Shown here one piece after another: positions 15,512-26,023 of a stretch of DNA of 64,000 nucleotides. The DNA comes from Geodermatophilus ruber (lineage in GTDB: Bacteria; Actinomycetota; Actinomycetes; Mycobacteriales; Geodermatophilaceae). Position 1 is the stretch's first letter. Each line of letters begins with the position of its first letter. A model generated the notes under the pieces. It was not told the origin of the DNA and made no database searches. It saw nothing but the letters and a program-made list of their open reading frames with translations. Made by a program: the position numbers and the translations under genes. The stretch covers positions 434,001-498,000 of the forward strand of contig NZ_FOSW01000002.1 of the NCBI RefSeq assembly GCF_900114385.1, given 5' to 3'.

Positions 15512-15810
15512 TCAGCCGCGCAGCGCCGCCCAGTCCTCGGGGTGGGCGCGCAGGTGCTCGGCCACCGTGCGCGCCGGGTGCCCGGTGAGCGCGGGGACCA
15601 CGTCGGTCACCGCGGCCAGCTCGCCGGCGGCGAGCGCCAGGTAGCTGCTCACCCAGCCCTCCACCTCCCGGTCCGGGCCGAGGGGGCGCCGCGCGGCCCA
15701 CGCCTGCTCGGCCGTCTGCTCGGCGTAGGTCACCGGCGTCGTCCCGCCCGGCCAGTGCCCGGGCCACCCGCCCCCCGTGGGCGCCGGTGGCACCCGTCGC
15801 GGCGAACAGG
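15512..15810 (-). pseudogene. NmrA-type SDR with internal deletion and frameshift
   Basis: The last ~73 codons (VTYAEQTAEQAWAARRPLGP... EVEGWVSSYLALAAGELAAV... HPARTVAEHLRAHP) are the C-terminus of an NmrA-like NAD(P)-binding protein. Immediately upstream, in a different frame at about 15737-15810, is the N-terminal Rossmann stretch LFAATGATGAHGGRVARALAG. Roughly 170-190 residues that should separate them are missing. So the gene has lost its centre and is out of frame. Functional only if the C-terminal piece is translated alone, which is unlikely. Confidence 0.65.
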
Positions 15811-15898
15811 CGGTGCGCGGGTGCGTTCCCCTGTCCTGCGGCATCATGGCGCCCAGCAACCGACCGAGCTGCGAGAGCTGTTCCCGCGGAGGGCGTAC

Positions 15899-18307
<2,409 letters not shown>

Positions 18308-18308
<1 letters not shown>

Positions 18309-19342
18309 TGACCGCTGCCGGCCTGGCTGCCCCCTCCCGCCCCGCCGTCGTCGACCTGCGCAGCGACACCGTCACGACGCCGACCCCGGCCATGCGCCGG
18401 GCGATGGCCGAGGCGGAGGTCGGCGACGACGTCTACGCCGAGGACCCGACGGTCCGGGCGCTGGAGGAGCGGGTGGCCGGCCTGATGGGCCACGAGGCGG
18501 CGCTGTTCGTCCCCTCCGGGACGATGGGCAACCAGATCGGCATGCGGCTGGTCTGCGAGCCCGGCCAGGAGGTGCTCTGTGACGCCGACGCGCACGTGGT
18601 CACCTACGAGATGGGTGCCGCTGCGGCGGTCTTCGGCCTCTCCACCCGCACGGTCGTCTCGGACGGGGGCCGGCTGGACGCCGACCAGCTCATCGCGCAG
18701 GTGCGCCCGCGCGGGAACTGGCACCTGACCGCCACCGCGGCGATCGCCGTGGAGAACACGCACAACCGCGGCGGCGGGCTGGTGCAGCCGCTGGACCAGC
18801 TGCAGCGGCTGTGGAAGTGGTCGCGGGAGGCGGGGGTGGCCGTGCACCTCGACGGCGCCCGGCTGTTCAACGCCTCGGTGGCCTCCGGCATCGACCTGGC
18901 GACCTACGGGCGGCTGGCCGACACCGCCTCGGTGTGCCTGTCCAAGGGGCTGGGCGCGCCGGTGGGCTCGGTGCTGGTGTCGTCGTCCGAGCGGATCGCC
19001 ACGGCCCGGCTGTGGCGCAAGCGGCTGGGCGGCGGGATGCGGCAGGCCGGCGTCCTGGCCGCCGCCGGGCTCCACGCGCTGGACCACCACCTGGACCGGC
19101 TGGCCGAGGACCACGAGCACGCGCGGATGCTGGCCAAGCGGCTCGGCGTCGACCCGGCGTCGGTCGAGACCAACATGGTGGTGCTGGACGACGTCCCGGC
19201 GGCGGTGATCGCCGAGGCCGCGCGGGCTCGCGGCGTGCTGGTCTCCCAGGTGAGCGAGCGCCGGATCCGGCTGGTGACCCACCTGGACGTCGATCGCGCC
19301 GGCGTGGAGCGGGCCGCGGACGTGCTGGCCGAGCTGTTGTGA
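18308..19342 (+). CDS. ltaE: Low-specificity L-threonine aldolase
   Basis: 344 aa. PLP enzyme splitting threonine/allo-threonine to glycine and acetaldehyde. [15 protein letters not shown] at the start, [53 protein letters not shown] and the PLP lysine in [14 protein letters not shown] match the family. Its ATG overlaps the aroG stop by one base. Glycine made here connects to glyA about 4 kb away, although the operons differ. Confidence 0.92.
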
Positions 19343-19343
19343 C

Positions 19344-19384
19344 ACGACGGGCCCGTACCTCTGCGAGAGGTACGGGCCCGTCGT
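19344..19384. terminator. Bidirectional terminator after threonine aldolase and bfr
   Basis: Perfect 19-bp inverted repeat (arms 19344-19362 and 19366-19384, loop GCG) begins right after the aldolase stop and precedes the bfr stop on the opposite strand. Confidence 0.85.
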
Positions 19385-19410
19385 CGTCCGGGGGCTCGGT
19401 CTCCGAGGGC

Positions 19411-19899
19411 TCAGTCGGCGCCGGTGGTCGGGTGCTCGATCTGCCCGGCCAGGTACAGCTGCTCCCCGAGGGTGTCCATCAGGTGCAGCTGGGTCTCGAG
19501 GTAGTCGATGTGGTGCTCCTCGTCGGCGAGGATCTCCTCGAAGAGGTTCTTGCTCGTGCGGTCGCCGACCTGGTCGCAGTAGGCGATCGCCGGCCGCAGC
19601 CGCTCGACGACCTCCAGCTCGATGGCCATGTCGGCCTCGAACTGCTCGCGGACGGTCTGGCCGATCCGCAGGGCGAGCAGCTTCTGGTAGTTGGGCAGGC
19701 CCTCGAGGAACAGGATCCGGTCGGTGAGCTTCTCCGCGTGGGTCATCTCCTCGATGGACTCCTTGCGGGTGTACTCGGCCAGCTTGTTGTAGCCCCAGTT
19801 CTCCTGCATCTTGGCGTGCAGGAAGTACTGGTTGATGGCGGTCAGTTCGCTGGTCAGCTGCTCGTTGAGCAGCTCGATCACGCGCGCGTCGCCCTGCAT
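19411..19899 (-). CDS. bfr: Bacterioferritin
   Basis: 162 aa, normal length. Stores iron in a 24-mer shell. Ferroxidase ligands Glu18, Glu51 and His54, and the heme ligand Met52 (EEMTHAEKL), are in the standard places; [12 protein letters not shown] supplies the second-site Glu/His. A half-match to an iron box lies upstream (19922-19940), and bfd precedes it on the same strand. Confidence 0.95.
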   Translation of the reverse strand: MQGDARVIELLNEQLTSELTAINQYFLHAKMQENWGYNKLAEYTRKESIEEMTHAEKLTDRILFLEGLPNYQKLLALRIGQTVREQFEADMAIELEVVERLRPAIAYCDQVGDRTSKNLFEEILADEEHHIDYLETQLHLMDTLGEQLYLAGQIEHPTTGAD

Positions 19900-19921
19900 G
19901 TGGCCTCCTCGGGATGCGGTT

Positions 19922-19940
19922 GACGCCGAGGCTAACCAGG
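19922..19940 (-). promoter_or_regulatory. Weak IdeR/DtxR iron-box candidate before bfr
   Basis: The right half AGGCTAACC is exact, but only about 10 of 19 positions match TTAGGTTAGGCTAACCTAA overall. IdeR activates bfr in mycobacteria, so position is suggestive. Confidence 0.35.
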
Positions 19941-19991
19941 CCCGGAGAGGGCGGCCGAACTCAGGCAGCCCTTCGTGAGGCGAGCCTGGGC

Positions 19992-20189
19992 TCAGGCGGC
20001 AGCCTGGCCGAATGCCAGCCCGTGCAGCGGGTCGGCCGCACGCAGGCGGTCGCAGATCCGGTCCAGGCAGTTGCCGCAGCCGGTACCGGCCGCGCAGGCG
20101 TCGCCGACCTCTTCCTCGGTCCGCGCCCCGTCGGCGATGACGTCGGCCAGCTGGTTCTCGCTGACGGCGAAGCAGATGCAGACGTACAC
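19992..20189 (-). CDS. bfd: Bacterioferritin-associated ferredoxin
   Basis: 65 aa. VYVCICFAVSENQLADVI and GTGCGNCLDRIC carry the four cysteines (CxC and CxxC) of the BFD [2Fe-2S] domain. It reduces bacterioferritin to release iron. GTG at 20189 gives the standard N-terminus; GGAGCG lies upstream. It precedes bfr by 92 nt on the same strand. Confidence 0.88.
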   Translation of the reverse strand: MYVCICFAVSENQLADVIADGARTEEEVGDACAAGTGCGNCLDRICDRLRAADPLHGLAFGQAAA

Positions 20190-20229
20190 GGGGCGCTCCC
20201 GAGGACTGGGGAAGGAAGGCACCCCTAAG

Positions 20230-20248
20230 TTAGCCCAGGCTCACCTGA
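20230..20248 (-). promoter_or_regulatory. Probable IdeR/DtxR iron box before bfd
   Basis: On the minus strand TCAGGTGAGCCTGGGCTAA agrees with about 14 of 19 positions of the IdeR consensus. It lies 41 nt upstream of bfd, where iron-dependent control is expected. Confidence 0.55.
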
Positions 20249-20309
20249 CTGCCAAGGGTTTTCGTGCGGATACGCACCGAGACATCGGTCGTAGGCCTGA
20301 GCCGGCGGG

Positions 20310-21233
20310 TCAGGCAGCGGCGTCGGACTCCGGCAGCCCGGCGTCCCGCAGCTCGGTCAGGAGCGCGATGTCCCGGGCGTGCCCCGCCGACGGCGACCCG
20401 TCCAGCTCGCTGGGCGTCTCCACGACGACCGGGACGCCGGCCATGGACGGGTGCGCCAGCAGCTCGGCGAACGGGCCGGTGCCGTACGCGCCGCCGCCGA
20501 TCGTGCCCGCGCCGATGGTCGCGTGCCGGTCGCGCTTGGACCCGCACTCGTCGAGGGAGTCGTTGGCGTGCACCAGGCCCAGCCGGCCGGGGCCGACGGT
20601 GGCCTCGAGCGCGTCCAGGGTCGCCGTCATCCCGCCGGGGACGGCGAGGTCGTGCCCGGCCGCCCAGGCGTGGCAGGTGTCGAAGCAGACACCGACCAGC
20701 GGGTGGTTCTCCAGCGCCGCCAGGTACGGGCCGAGGTCCTCGACGGTGGCGGCCAGGGCCTTGCCGCCACCGGCCGTCGGCTCGATCAGCAGCCGGGGGC
20801 CGTCGTCCGGGGCGGCCTCCAGGACGGGCAGCAGCCGCTCGTGCAGCTGGCGCAGCGCGTCCGCGTAGCGGTCCTCGCCGACGGCCGAGCCGGCGTGCAC
20901 CACCACGCCCCGGCACCCCAGCTGGGCACCGCGGGCCAGGTTGTGGGCGATCGAGGCGATCGACTGCTCGACGGTGGCCTCGGTGGGGGAGCCGACGTTG
21001 ACCAGGAACGGCGTGTGGATGAACGAGGGCACCCCGCGTTCGGCGCAGCCGGCGGTGAACAGCGTGTCCTGCGTCGGGTCACCGGCGGTCAGCTTCCAGC
21101 CGCGGGGGTTGCCGACGAAGACCTGCACGGCCCGCGCGCCGACGGCGTCGGTGTAGGCGAGGCCGCCCTTGGCCAGGCCGCCCTTGATCTGGATGTGCGC
21201 ACCGATCGGTGGCACACCCGTGGGTGTACGCAA
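20310..21233 (-). CDS. nfo: Endonuclease IV (AP endonuclease)
   Basis: 307 aa from the TTG at 21233, preceded by AGGG; a GTG at 21215 is an alternative. IGAHIQIKGGLA at the N-terminus, FIHTPFLVNVGSP, VVVHAGSAVGED, LLIEPTAGGGKALA, VCFDTCHAWAAGHDL, LVHANDSLDECGSKRDRHATIGAG and VVVETPSE hold the trinuclear zinc ligands in the usual order. It repairs abasic sites. Starts 10 nt after the kinase stop on the same strand. Confidence 0.92.
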   Translation of the reverse strand: MRTPTGVPPIGAHIQIKGGLAKGGLAYTDAVGARAVQVFVGNPRGWKLTAGDPTQDTLFTAGCAERGVPSFIHTPFLVNVGSPTEATVEQSIASIAHNLARGAQLGCRGVVVHAGSAVGEDRYADALRQLHERLLPVLEAAPDDGPRLLIEPTAGGGKALAATVEDLGPYLAALENHPLVGVCFDTCHAWAAGHDLAVPGGMTATLDALEATVGPGRLGLVHANDSLDECGSKRDRHATIGAGTIGGGAYGTGPFAELLAHPSMAGVPVVVETPSELDGSPSAGHARDIALLTELRDAGLPESDAAA

Positions 21234-21243
21234 CAGTTCAGCC

Positions 21244-23247
21244 CTATCCGAAGCTCAACAAGAGGTTGACGGTCGTGCCCTCGTCGACCACCTCGCCGGC
21301 GGCGGGGCGCTGCCGGTAGACGCGGTCGCCGGTGATGAAGGTCTGCACGTCGGCGCGCAGGCCGGCGCCCTGCAGGGCGGCGACGGCCTCCGCCTCGCTG
21401 CGGCCGGTCACGTCGGGCACGGTCACCTGGGGCACGCCGACCGACACGGTGATCGTCACGGTGCTGCCGAAGGCCACCGGGCCGGCCGCGGGGCCGGGGT
21501 CGACCGCCATGACCTCGCCGGTGTCGACCGCCGAGCTGCGGCCCTCGGCGCGGGCCACGACGAAGCCGAGGTTCTGCAGGTTGGTGGTCGCCGCCTCCGG
21601 GGACAGCCCGACGACGTCGGGGACGGCCACCGGTGCCGGCCCGCGGCTGACGAACACCCGCAGGGGCTGGTCGCGCCGCAGCTGAGTCCCGGCCTCGGGG
21701 TCGAACCCGGTCACGTGGCCGACCGGGATGTCGTCGTCGTAGTCCTGGACCACCTCGACGAGGACCGGGATGACTCCCTCGATCCCGGCGAGCACCTCCT
21801 CCTGCGGGCGCCCGATGGATGCGGGGTCGACCGTGAAGCGCTCGGGGCCCTTGGAGACGGTGAGCCGGACGTCGGTGCCGCGGATGGCCTCCCCGGCCTC
21901 GGGCTCGGCGGCGATGACGACGCCCTCCGCGACCTCCTCGCTGAACTCCTCGTCGCAGCAGTCGGGGTCCAGCCCCGCCTCCTGGAGCAGGCCGATCGCG
22001 GCCTCCTGGTCCTTCCCGACGAGGTCGGGGACGGCGGTCCACCGGCCCGAGCCCAGCCACCAGCCCACGGCGCCGATGGTGACGGCGAGCAGCAGCACGA
22101 TCGCGACGGCCAGCCGCGCCCGGCGGCGCCGGATGTGCTGCGGCACGCCGGGCCGGGTGTGCTCCAGGGGTGGGCGCCGGCCGCCGACGTCGGCCGTCGG
22201 GCCGGCGCCCATGCCGGGCAGCATCGAGGTGCGCGACCCGCGCCCGGGCCGGGTGCCCGTGCCGCCCAGCACCTCGGTGCCCGGGTCGCTCTCCCGCCCG
22301 GGCTCGCTCGGGTGCCGCGGCCGGGTGGGCCGGTTGGTGGGGCGCAGCGTGCCCGGGCCGGCGCTGCGGCCGGTGGGCACCGGCACCCGCTCGACGCCCA
22401 GGTCGCTGCGCACGTCCTGGAGGTCGGCCAGGAACGCCCCGGCGTCCAGCGGCCGGACGACGGGGTCGCGCCGGGTGGTGCGGGCGACCAGCTCGTCGAC
22501 CTGCCAGGGGATGCCGGGCACCTCGTCGGACGGGGTGGGCATGTCGTGGTGCACGTGCTGGTAGGCCACGGCCAGCGGGGTGTCGCCACCGTAGGGCGGG
22601 TGGCCGGTGAGCATCTCGAAGAGCACGACCCCGGCGGCGTAGACGTCGCTGCGGGCGTCGGCCTTGCCGCGCTCGAGCTGCTCGGGGGAGAGGTAGGCGA
22701 CGGTGCCGATGAGCACGCCGCCGGTGTGGCTGGTCTGCCCGGTGCCGGTGAGCGCGCGGGCCAGACCGAAGTCGGCCACCTTGACCACGCCGTCCTGCCC
22801 GATGAGCACGTTCTCGGGCTTGATGTCGCGGTGCACGATGCCGGCCCGGTGGGCGGCGGTGAGCCCGGACAGCACCGGCTCGAGGACGGCGAAGGCCTCG
22901 CCGACGGTCAGCCGGCCGCGGGCCTGGAGCAGGTCGCGCAGCGTGCGGCCGCGGACGAGCTCCATGACCAGGAACACCAGGCCCTGGTCGCTGCCCTGGT
23001 CGCTGACCGACACCACGTTGGGGTGGCTGAGCATCGCGGCGGCCCGCGCCTCGCGGGTGAACCGGTCGACGAACGTCGGGTCGTGCGCCAGGTGCTCGGC
23101 CATGATCTTGACCGCGACCGGGCGGTGCAGCCGCAGGTCGGTGGCGGCGTAGACGGTGGCCATGCCGCCGCGGGCCAGCCGCTCCTCGAGGCGATAGCGC
23201 CCCTCGAGAACGAGGCCGACCACGGGGTCGGTCACGGCGGCGTCCAC
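21244..23247 (-). CDS. pknL: PASTA-domain Ser/Thr protein kinase (PknL-like)
   Basis: 667 aa. Kinase domain in residues ~15-275: ARGGMATVY, VAVKIM (Lys), IVHRDIKPENVL, VADFGLA and an activation loop ending in GTVAYLSPE. A linker of ~95 residues rich in Pro/Arg/Thr leads to one membrane helix near residue 382 (LAVAIVLLLAVTIGAVGWW), then four extracellular PASTA repeats (VPDLVGK..., ..., VPDVVGLS, VPDVTGRS). It senses cell-wall fragments. Neighbours aroG and an Rv2175c-like protein match the pknL locus of M. tuberculosis, although that PknL lacks PASTA repeats. A TACACT hexamer 7 nt upstream suggests a leaderless start. Confidence 0.92.
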   Translation of the reverse strand: MDAAVTDPVVGLVLEGRYRLEERLARGGMATVYAATDLRLHRPVAVKIMAEHLAHDPTFVDRFTREARAAAMLSHPNVVSVSDQGSDQGLVFLVMELVRGRTLRDLLQARGRLTVGEAFAVLEPVLSGLTAAHRAGIVHRDIKPENVLIGQDGVVKVADFGLARALTGTGQTSHTGGVLIGTVAYLSPEQLERGKADARSDVYAAGVVLFEMLTGHPPYGGDTPLAVAYQHVHHDMPTPSDEVPGIPWQVDELVARTTRRDPVVRPLDAGAFLADLQDVRSDLGVERVPVPTGRSAGPGTLRPTNRPTRPRHPSEPGRESDPGTEVLGGTGTRPGRGSRTSMLPGMGAGPTADVGGRRPPLEHTRPGVPQHIRRRRARLAVAIVLLLAVTIGAVGWWLGSGRWTAVPDLVGKDQEAAIGLLQEAGLDPDCCDEEFSEEVAEGVVIAAEPEAGEAIRGTDVRLTVSKGPERFTVDPASIGRPQEEVLAGIEGVIPVLVEVVQDYDDDIPVGHVTGFDPEAGTQLRRDQPLRVFVSRGPAPVAVPDVVGLSPEAATTNLQNLGFVVARAEGRSSAVDTGEVMAVDPGPAAGPVAFGSTVTITVSVGVPQVTVPDVTGRSEAEAVAALQGAGLRADVQTFITGDRVYRQRPAAGEVVDEGTTVNLLLSFG

Positions 23248-23254
23248 TCGGTCG

Positions 23255-23260
23255 AGTGTA
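23255..23260 (-). promoter_or_regulatory. Leaderless -10 hexamer TACACT for the PASTA kinase
   Basis: TACACT on the minus strand ends 7 nt before the GTG at 23247. Confidence 0.45.
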
Positions 23261-23355
23261 TGAGCCCCGGCGTCTCCCGCGGCCCGCACACGCGGGCGTC
23301 CCCGGTCACGCGGGGAGCACTCGCCCCACCGGCCACGCCGGGCCCGCCGACGACG

Positions 23356-24813
23356 TCAGGCGAGGTCGAGCCCCGGGTACAGCGGGTGCGCGGCCAGCAG
23401 CTCGGCGGCGGCCGCGCGGGTGCGGTCGGCCAGGCCGTCGGTGATCGCGTACTTGGCCTTGGAGACGCCGCCGTCGCGGGTGGCCGCCGGGGTGGTGCCC
23501 GAGAGGACGTCGACGATGAGCTCGGCGGTGCGGTCGAACTCCGCCGCGCCGAAGCCGCGGCTGGTCAGCGCCGGGGTGCCGATCCGGACACCGGAGGTGT
23601 ACCACGCGCCGTTGGGGTCGGCCGGGACGGCGTTGCGGTTGGTCACGATGCCGGCATCCAGCAGGGCCGACTCCGCCTGCCGCCCGGTGAGGCCGTAGCT
23701 GGAGACGTCGATGAGCACCAGGTGGTTGTCCGTGCCGCCGGTGACCAGCCGGGCGCCGCGGCGGGTGAGCCCCTCGGCCAGGCTGACCGCGTTGTCGGCG
23801 ACCGCCCGCGCGTACCCGGCGAACTCCGGGCGCCGGGCCTCGGCCAGGGCGACGGCCTTGGCCGCCATGACGTGGGGGAGCGGGCCGCCGAGGACCATCG
23901 GGCAGCCGCGGTCGACGGCGTCGGCGAACTCCGGCTGGGCCAGCACCATGCCGCCGCGCGGCCCGCGCAGCGACTTGTGGGTGGTCGTGGTGACGATGTG
24001 CGCGTGCGGCACCGGGTCGAAGTCGCCGGTGAACACCTTGCCGGCGACCAGCCCGGCGAAGTGGGCCATGTCGACGACGAGGGTGGCGTCGACCTCGTCG
24101 GCGATCTCGCGCATCCTGGCGAAGTCGATCCGGCGCGGGTAGGCCGAGTAGCCGGCGATGAGGATCAGCGGGCGGAACTCCTTCGCCCGCGCCCGGACGG
24201 CGTCGTAGTCCAGCAGCCCGGTCTCCGGGTCGGTGCCGTAGGAGGACTGCTCGAACATCTTGCCGCTGATGTTGGGGCGGAAGCCGTGGGTGAGGTGGCC
24301 CCCGGCGTCCAGGGACATGCCGAGCATCCGCTGGTCGCCCAGGGCGCGGCGCAGAACGGCCCAGTCGGAGTCGGTGAGCTCGTTGACGTGCCGGACGCCG
24401 GCCTTCTCCAGCGCGGGGGACTCCACCCGCGAGGCCAGCACCGCCCAGAAGGCGACCAGGTTCGCGTCGATCCCGGAGTGCGGCTGCACGTAGGCGTAGG
24501 GGGCGCCGAACAGCTCCCGGGCGTGCTCGGCGGCCAGCGCCTCGACGGTGTCGACGTTCTGGCAGCCGGCGTAGAAGCGGTGCCCGACGGTCCCCTCGGC
24601 GTACTTGTCGCTCAGCCAGTTGCCCATGGTGAGCAGCACCGCCGGGCTGGCGTAGTTCTCGCTGGCGATCAGCTTGAGGGAGGCCCGCTGGTCGGCAAGC
24701 TCGGCGCCGATGGCTGCGGCCACGCGGGGCTCGACGGCGCCGATGACCTGCAGGGCGCTGCGGTAGGCCGCCGAGGCGGTGGTGGCGTCGTAGGGGGCGG
24801 TCGCGTCGGTCAT
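23356..24813 (-). CDS. glyA: Serine hydroxymethyltransferase
   Basis: 485 aa, the longer actinobacterial form (typical SHMT is ~420). Interconverts serine and glycine, feeding one-carbon units into tetrahydrofolate. [55 protein letters not shown] and the PLP lysine in [15 protein letters not shown] are present. About 50 extra residues around [20 protein letters not shown] form the insert of the long type. The mRNA leader carries a ZTP riboswitch. Confidence 0.96.
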   Translation of the reverse strand: MTDATAPYDATTASAAYRSALQVIGAVEPRVAAAIGAELADQRASLKLIASENYASPAVLLTMGNWLSDKYAEGTVGHRFYAGCQNVDTVEALAAEHARELFGAPYAYVQPHSGIDANLVAFWAVLASRVESPALEKAGVRHVNELTDSDWAVLRRALGDQRMLGMSLDAGGHLTHGFRPNISGKMFEQSSYGTDPETGLLDYDAVRARAKEFRPLILIAGYSAYPRRIDFARMREIADEVDATLVVDMAHFAGLVAGKVFTGDFDPVPHAHIVTTTTHKSLRGPRGGMVLAQPEFADAVDRGCPMVLGGPLPHVMAAKAVALAEARRPEFAGYARAVADNAVSLAEGLTRRGARLVTGGTDNHLVLIDVSSYGLTGRQAESALLDAGIVTNRNAVPADPNGAWYTSGVRIGTPALTSRGFGAAEFDRTAELIVDVLSGTTPAATRDGGVSKAKYAITDGLADRTRAAAAELLAAHPLYPGLDLA

Positions 24814-24845
24814 GGGAGGGGCTCCAGCGCGGGTGTCGACGGGGA

Positions 24846-24930
24846 GGTGCCCAGGCGCCCGGCGGGGTGGTGCGGGCCGCTCCCCGGTGGTTCGTCCACC
24901 TCGATGCGCCAGTCACGGCCCCACCGGAAT
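24846..24930 (-). ncRNA. ZTP (pfl) riboswitch upstream of glyA
   Basis: On the minus strand the leader contains CCGTGACTGGCG, then CCACCGGGGAGCGG, then CGCCTGGGCA, the hallmark conserved segments of the ZTP/pfl aptamer in the right order and spacing. ZTP riboswitches normally control folate/one-carbon genes such as glyA, which starts 33 nt downstream. High ZTP (10-formyl-THF shortage) should switch glyA on. Aptamer limits are approximate. Confidence 0.9.
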
Positions 24931-24974
24931 CGTAGCGAGGAGCTTCCCGCGCGGGTGTTCCGGTGTCCGCCGCA

Positions 24975-24980
24975 TAGGCT
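24975..24980 (+). promoter_or_regulatory. Leaderless -10 hexamer TAGGCT for the Rv2175c-like gene
   Basis: TAGGCT ends 8 nt before the ATG at 24989; no ribosome site is present. Confidence 0.45.
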
Positions 24981-24988
24981 CGCGTGCC

Positions 24989-25312
24989 ATGGAGACGCTC
25001 ACCCCCGCGGAGGTCGCCGCAGTCCTGGGGGTCTCGCCCAACCGGGTCCGCCAGCTCCTGCGCGAGCGCAAGGTGCTGGCGGTGCCCGGTAGCGGCAACA
25101 GCAGGATCCCGGCCGACTTCTTCCAGAACGGCGAGGTCCTCAAGCACCTGCCCGGCCTGATCACCGTGCTGCGCGACGGCGGGTTCAGCGACGAGGAGGT
25201 CTTCGAGTGGCTGTTCCGCGTCGACGAGTCGCTGCCCGGGACGCCGGTCCAGGCGCTGCGCGACGACCGGCACACCGAGGTGACCCGCCGGGCCCAGGCC
25301 CTGGCCTTCTGA
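24989..25312 (+). CDS. Rv2175c-like winged-helix DNA-binding protein
   Basis: 107 aa. The first ~45 residues form a MerR/excisionase-like helix-turn-helix (LTPAEVAAVLGVSPNRVRQLLRERKVLAV), followed by FFQNGEVLKHLPGLITVLRDGGFSDEEVFEWLF. This is the M. tuberculosis Rv2175c pattern. That protein binds DNA and is phosphorylated by PknL on an N-terminal Thr; here METLTPAEV supplies a Thr at residue 3 and 5. The PASTA kinase gene is two genes away on the other strand, so a kinase-substrate pair is likely (inference). Confidence 0.82.
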   Translation: METLTPAEVAAVLGVSPNRVRQLLRERKVLAVPGSGNSRIPADFFQNGEVLKHLPGLITVLRDGGFSDEEVFEWLFRVDESLPGTPVQALRDDRHTEVTRRAQALAF

Positions 25313-25319
25313 GCCCCGC

Positions 25320-25679
25320 GTGGGCCACCTGACGTACCTGCTGCTCCTGGCCGGCTGCCTGGTCGTCACCGCGCCGCTGGAGCTGGTGCTGCGGGTCCGG
25401 GTCTACGCCCGCTGGCGGCGGCTGCTGGTCGCGATCACCCCGGAGTTCGTGGTGTTCGTCTGCTGGGTGCTCTACGCGATCGCGCAGGGGCACTGGGACT
25501 ACTCCGGCGAGCACACCCTCGGCGTCCGGCTGCCCGGCGGCATCCCGGTCGAGGAGGTGCTGTTCTTCCTCGTCGTCCCGCTCTGCGCGGTGCTCGCGCT
25601 GGAGGCGGTGCGGAAGGTGACCGGCTGGGACGCGGGCTATCCCGCACAGGAGGCCGAGCCATTGGGCGACCGGGCATGA
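25320..25679 (+). CDS. crtYc: Lycopene cyclase subunit (CrtYc/CrtYe type)
   Basis: 119 aa with three membrane helices (LTYLLLLAGCLVVTAPLEL, EFVVFVCWVLYAIA, VEEVLFFLVVPLCAVLAL). APLELVLR and the PVEEVLFF motif are typical of the small subunits of heterodimeric lycopene cyclases in actinomycetes. It forms carotenoid rings together with the next gene. GTG at 25320, 7 nt after the Rv2175c-like stop. Beta- or epsilon-ring specificity cannot be read from sequence. Confidence 0.88.
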   Translation: MGHLTYLLLLAGCLVVTAPLELVLRVRVYARWRRLLVAITPEFVVFVCWVLYAIAQGHWDYSGEHTLGVRLPGGIPVEEVLFFLVVPLCAVLALEAVRKVTGWDAGYPAQEAEPLGDRA

Positions 25680-26023
25680 GCTACAGCGCCCTGGCGGTCA
25701 CCTCGGTCGTCGCCGTCCTCGTGGTCGACCTGTTCGTCTACCGCACCCGGATGGTCACCCGGCCGGTGTTCTGGGTGGCCTACGCGATCATCGTGACGTT
25801 CCAGCTGCTGATGAACGGCGTGCTCACCGGGCTCGAGGTGGTCACCTACGACCCGGGGGCGATCTGGGGTCCGCGGATCGTCTACGCGCCGGTGGAGGAC
25901 CTGCTGTTCGGGTTCGCCATGATCACCCTGACCCTGGCCAGCTGGGCGGCGGTCAACCGGCGGGCGAACACCGCCAGGCGGCGCGGCCGGGACACCGACA
26001 CCCGGCGGTCGAGCACCCGGTAG
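25676..26023 (+). CDS. crtYd: Lycopene cyclase subunit (CrtYd/CrtYf type)
   Basis: 115 aa. Helices ALAVTSVVAVLVVDLFVY and VFWVAYAIIVTFQLLMNGVL are followed by the conserved YDPGAIWGPRIVYAPVEDLLFGF and a last helix. ATGA overlap with crtYc shows coupled translation of the two subunits. The last 142 bp overlap the 3' end of crtB on the opposite strand, including the conserved VEDLLFG segment. Confidence 0.88.
   Translation: MSYSALAVTSVVAVLVVDLFVYRTRMVTRPVFWVAYAIIVTFQLLMNGVLTGLEVVTYDPGAIWGPRIVYAPVEDLLFGFAMITLTLASWAAVNRRANTARRRGRDTDTRRSSTR

Noticed and set aside
21169..25092. A 1307-codon open frame on the + strand
   Set aside because: It is antisense to the PASTA kinase and glyA, which have complete family motifs. 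Its composition (His/Arg/Gly-rich) is the usual GC-skew shadow.
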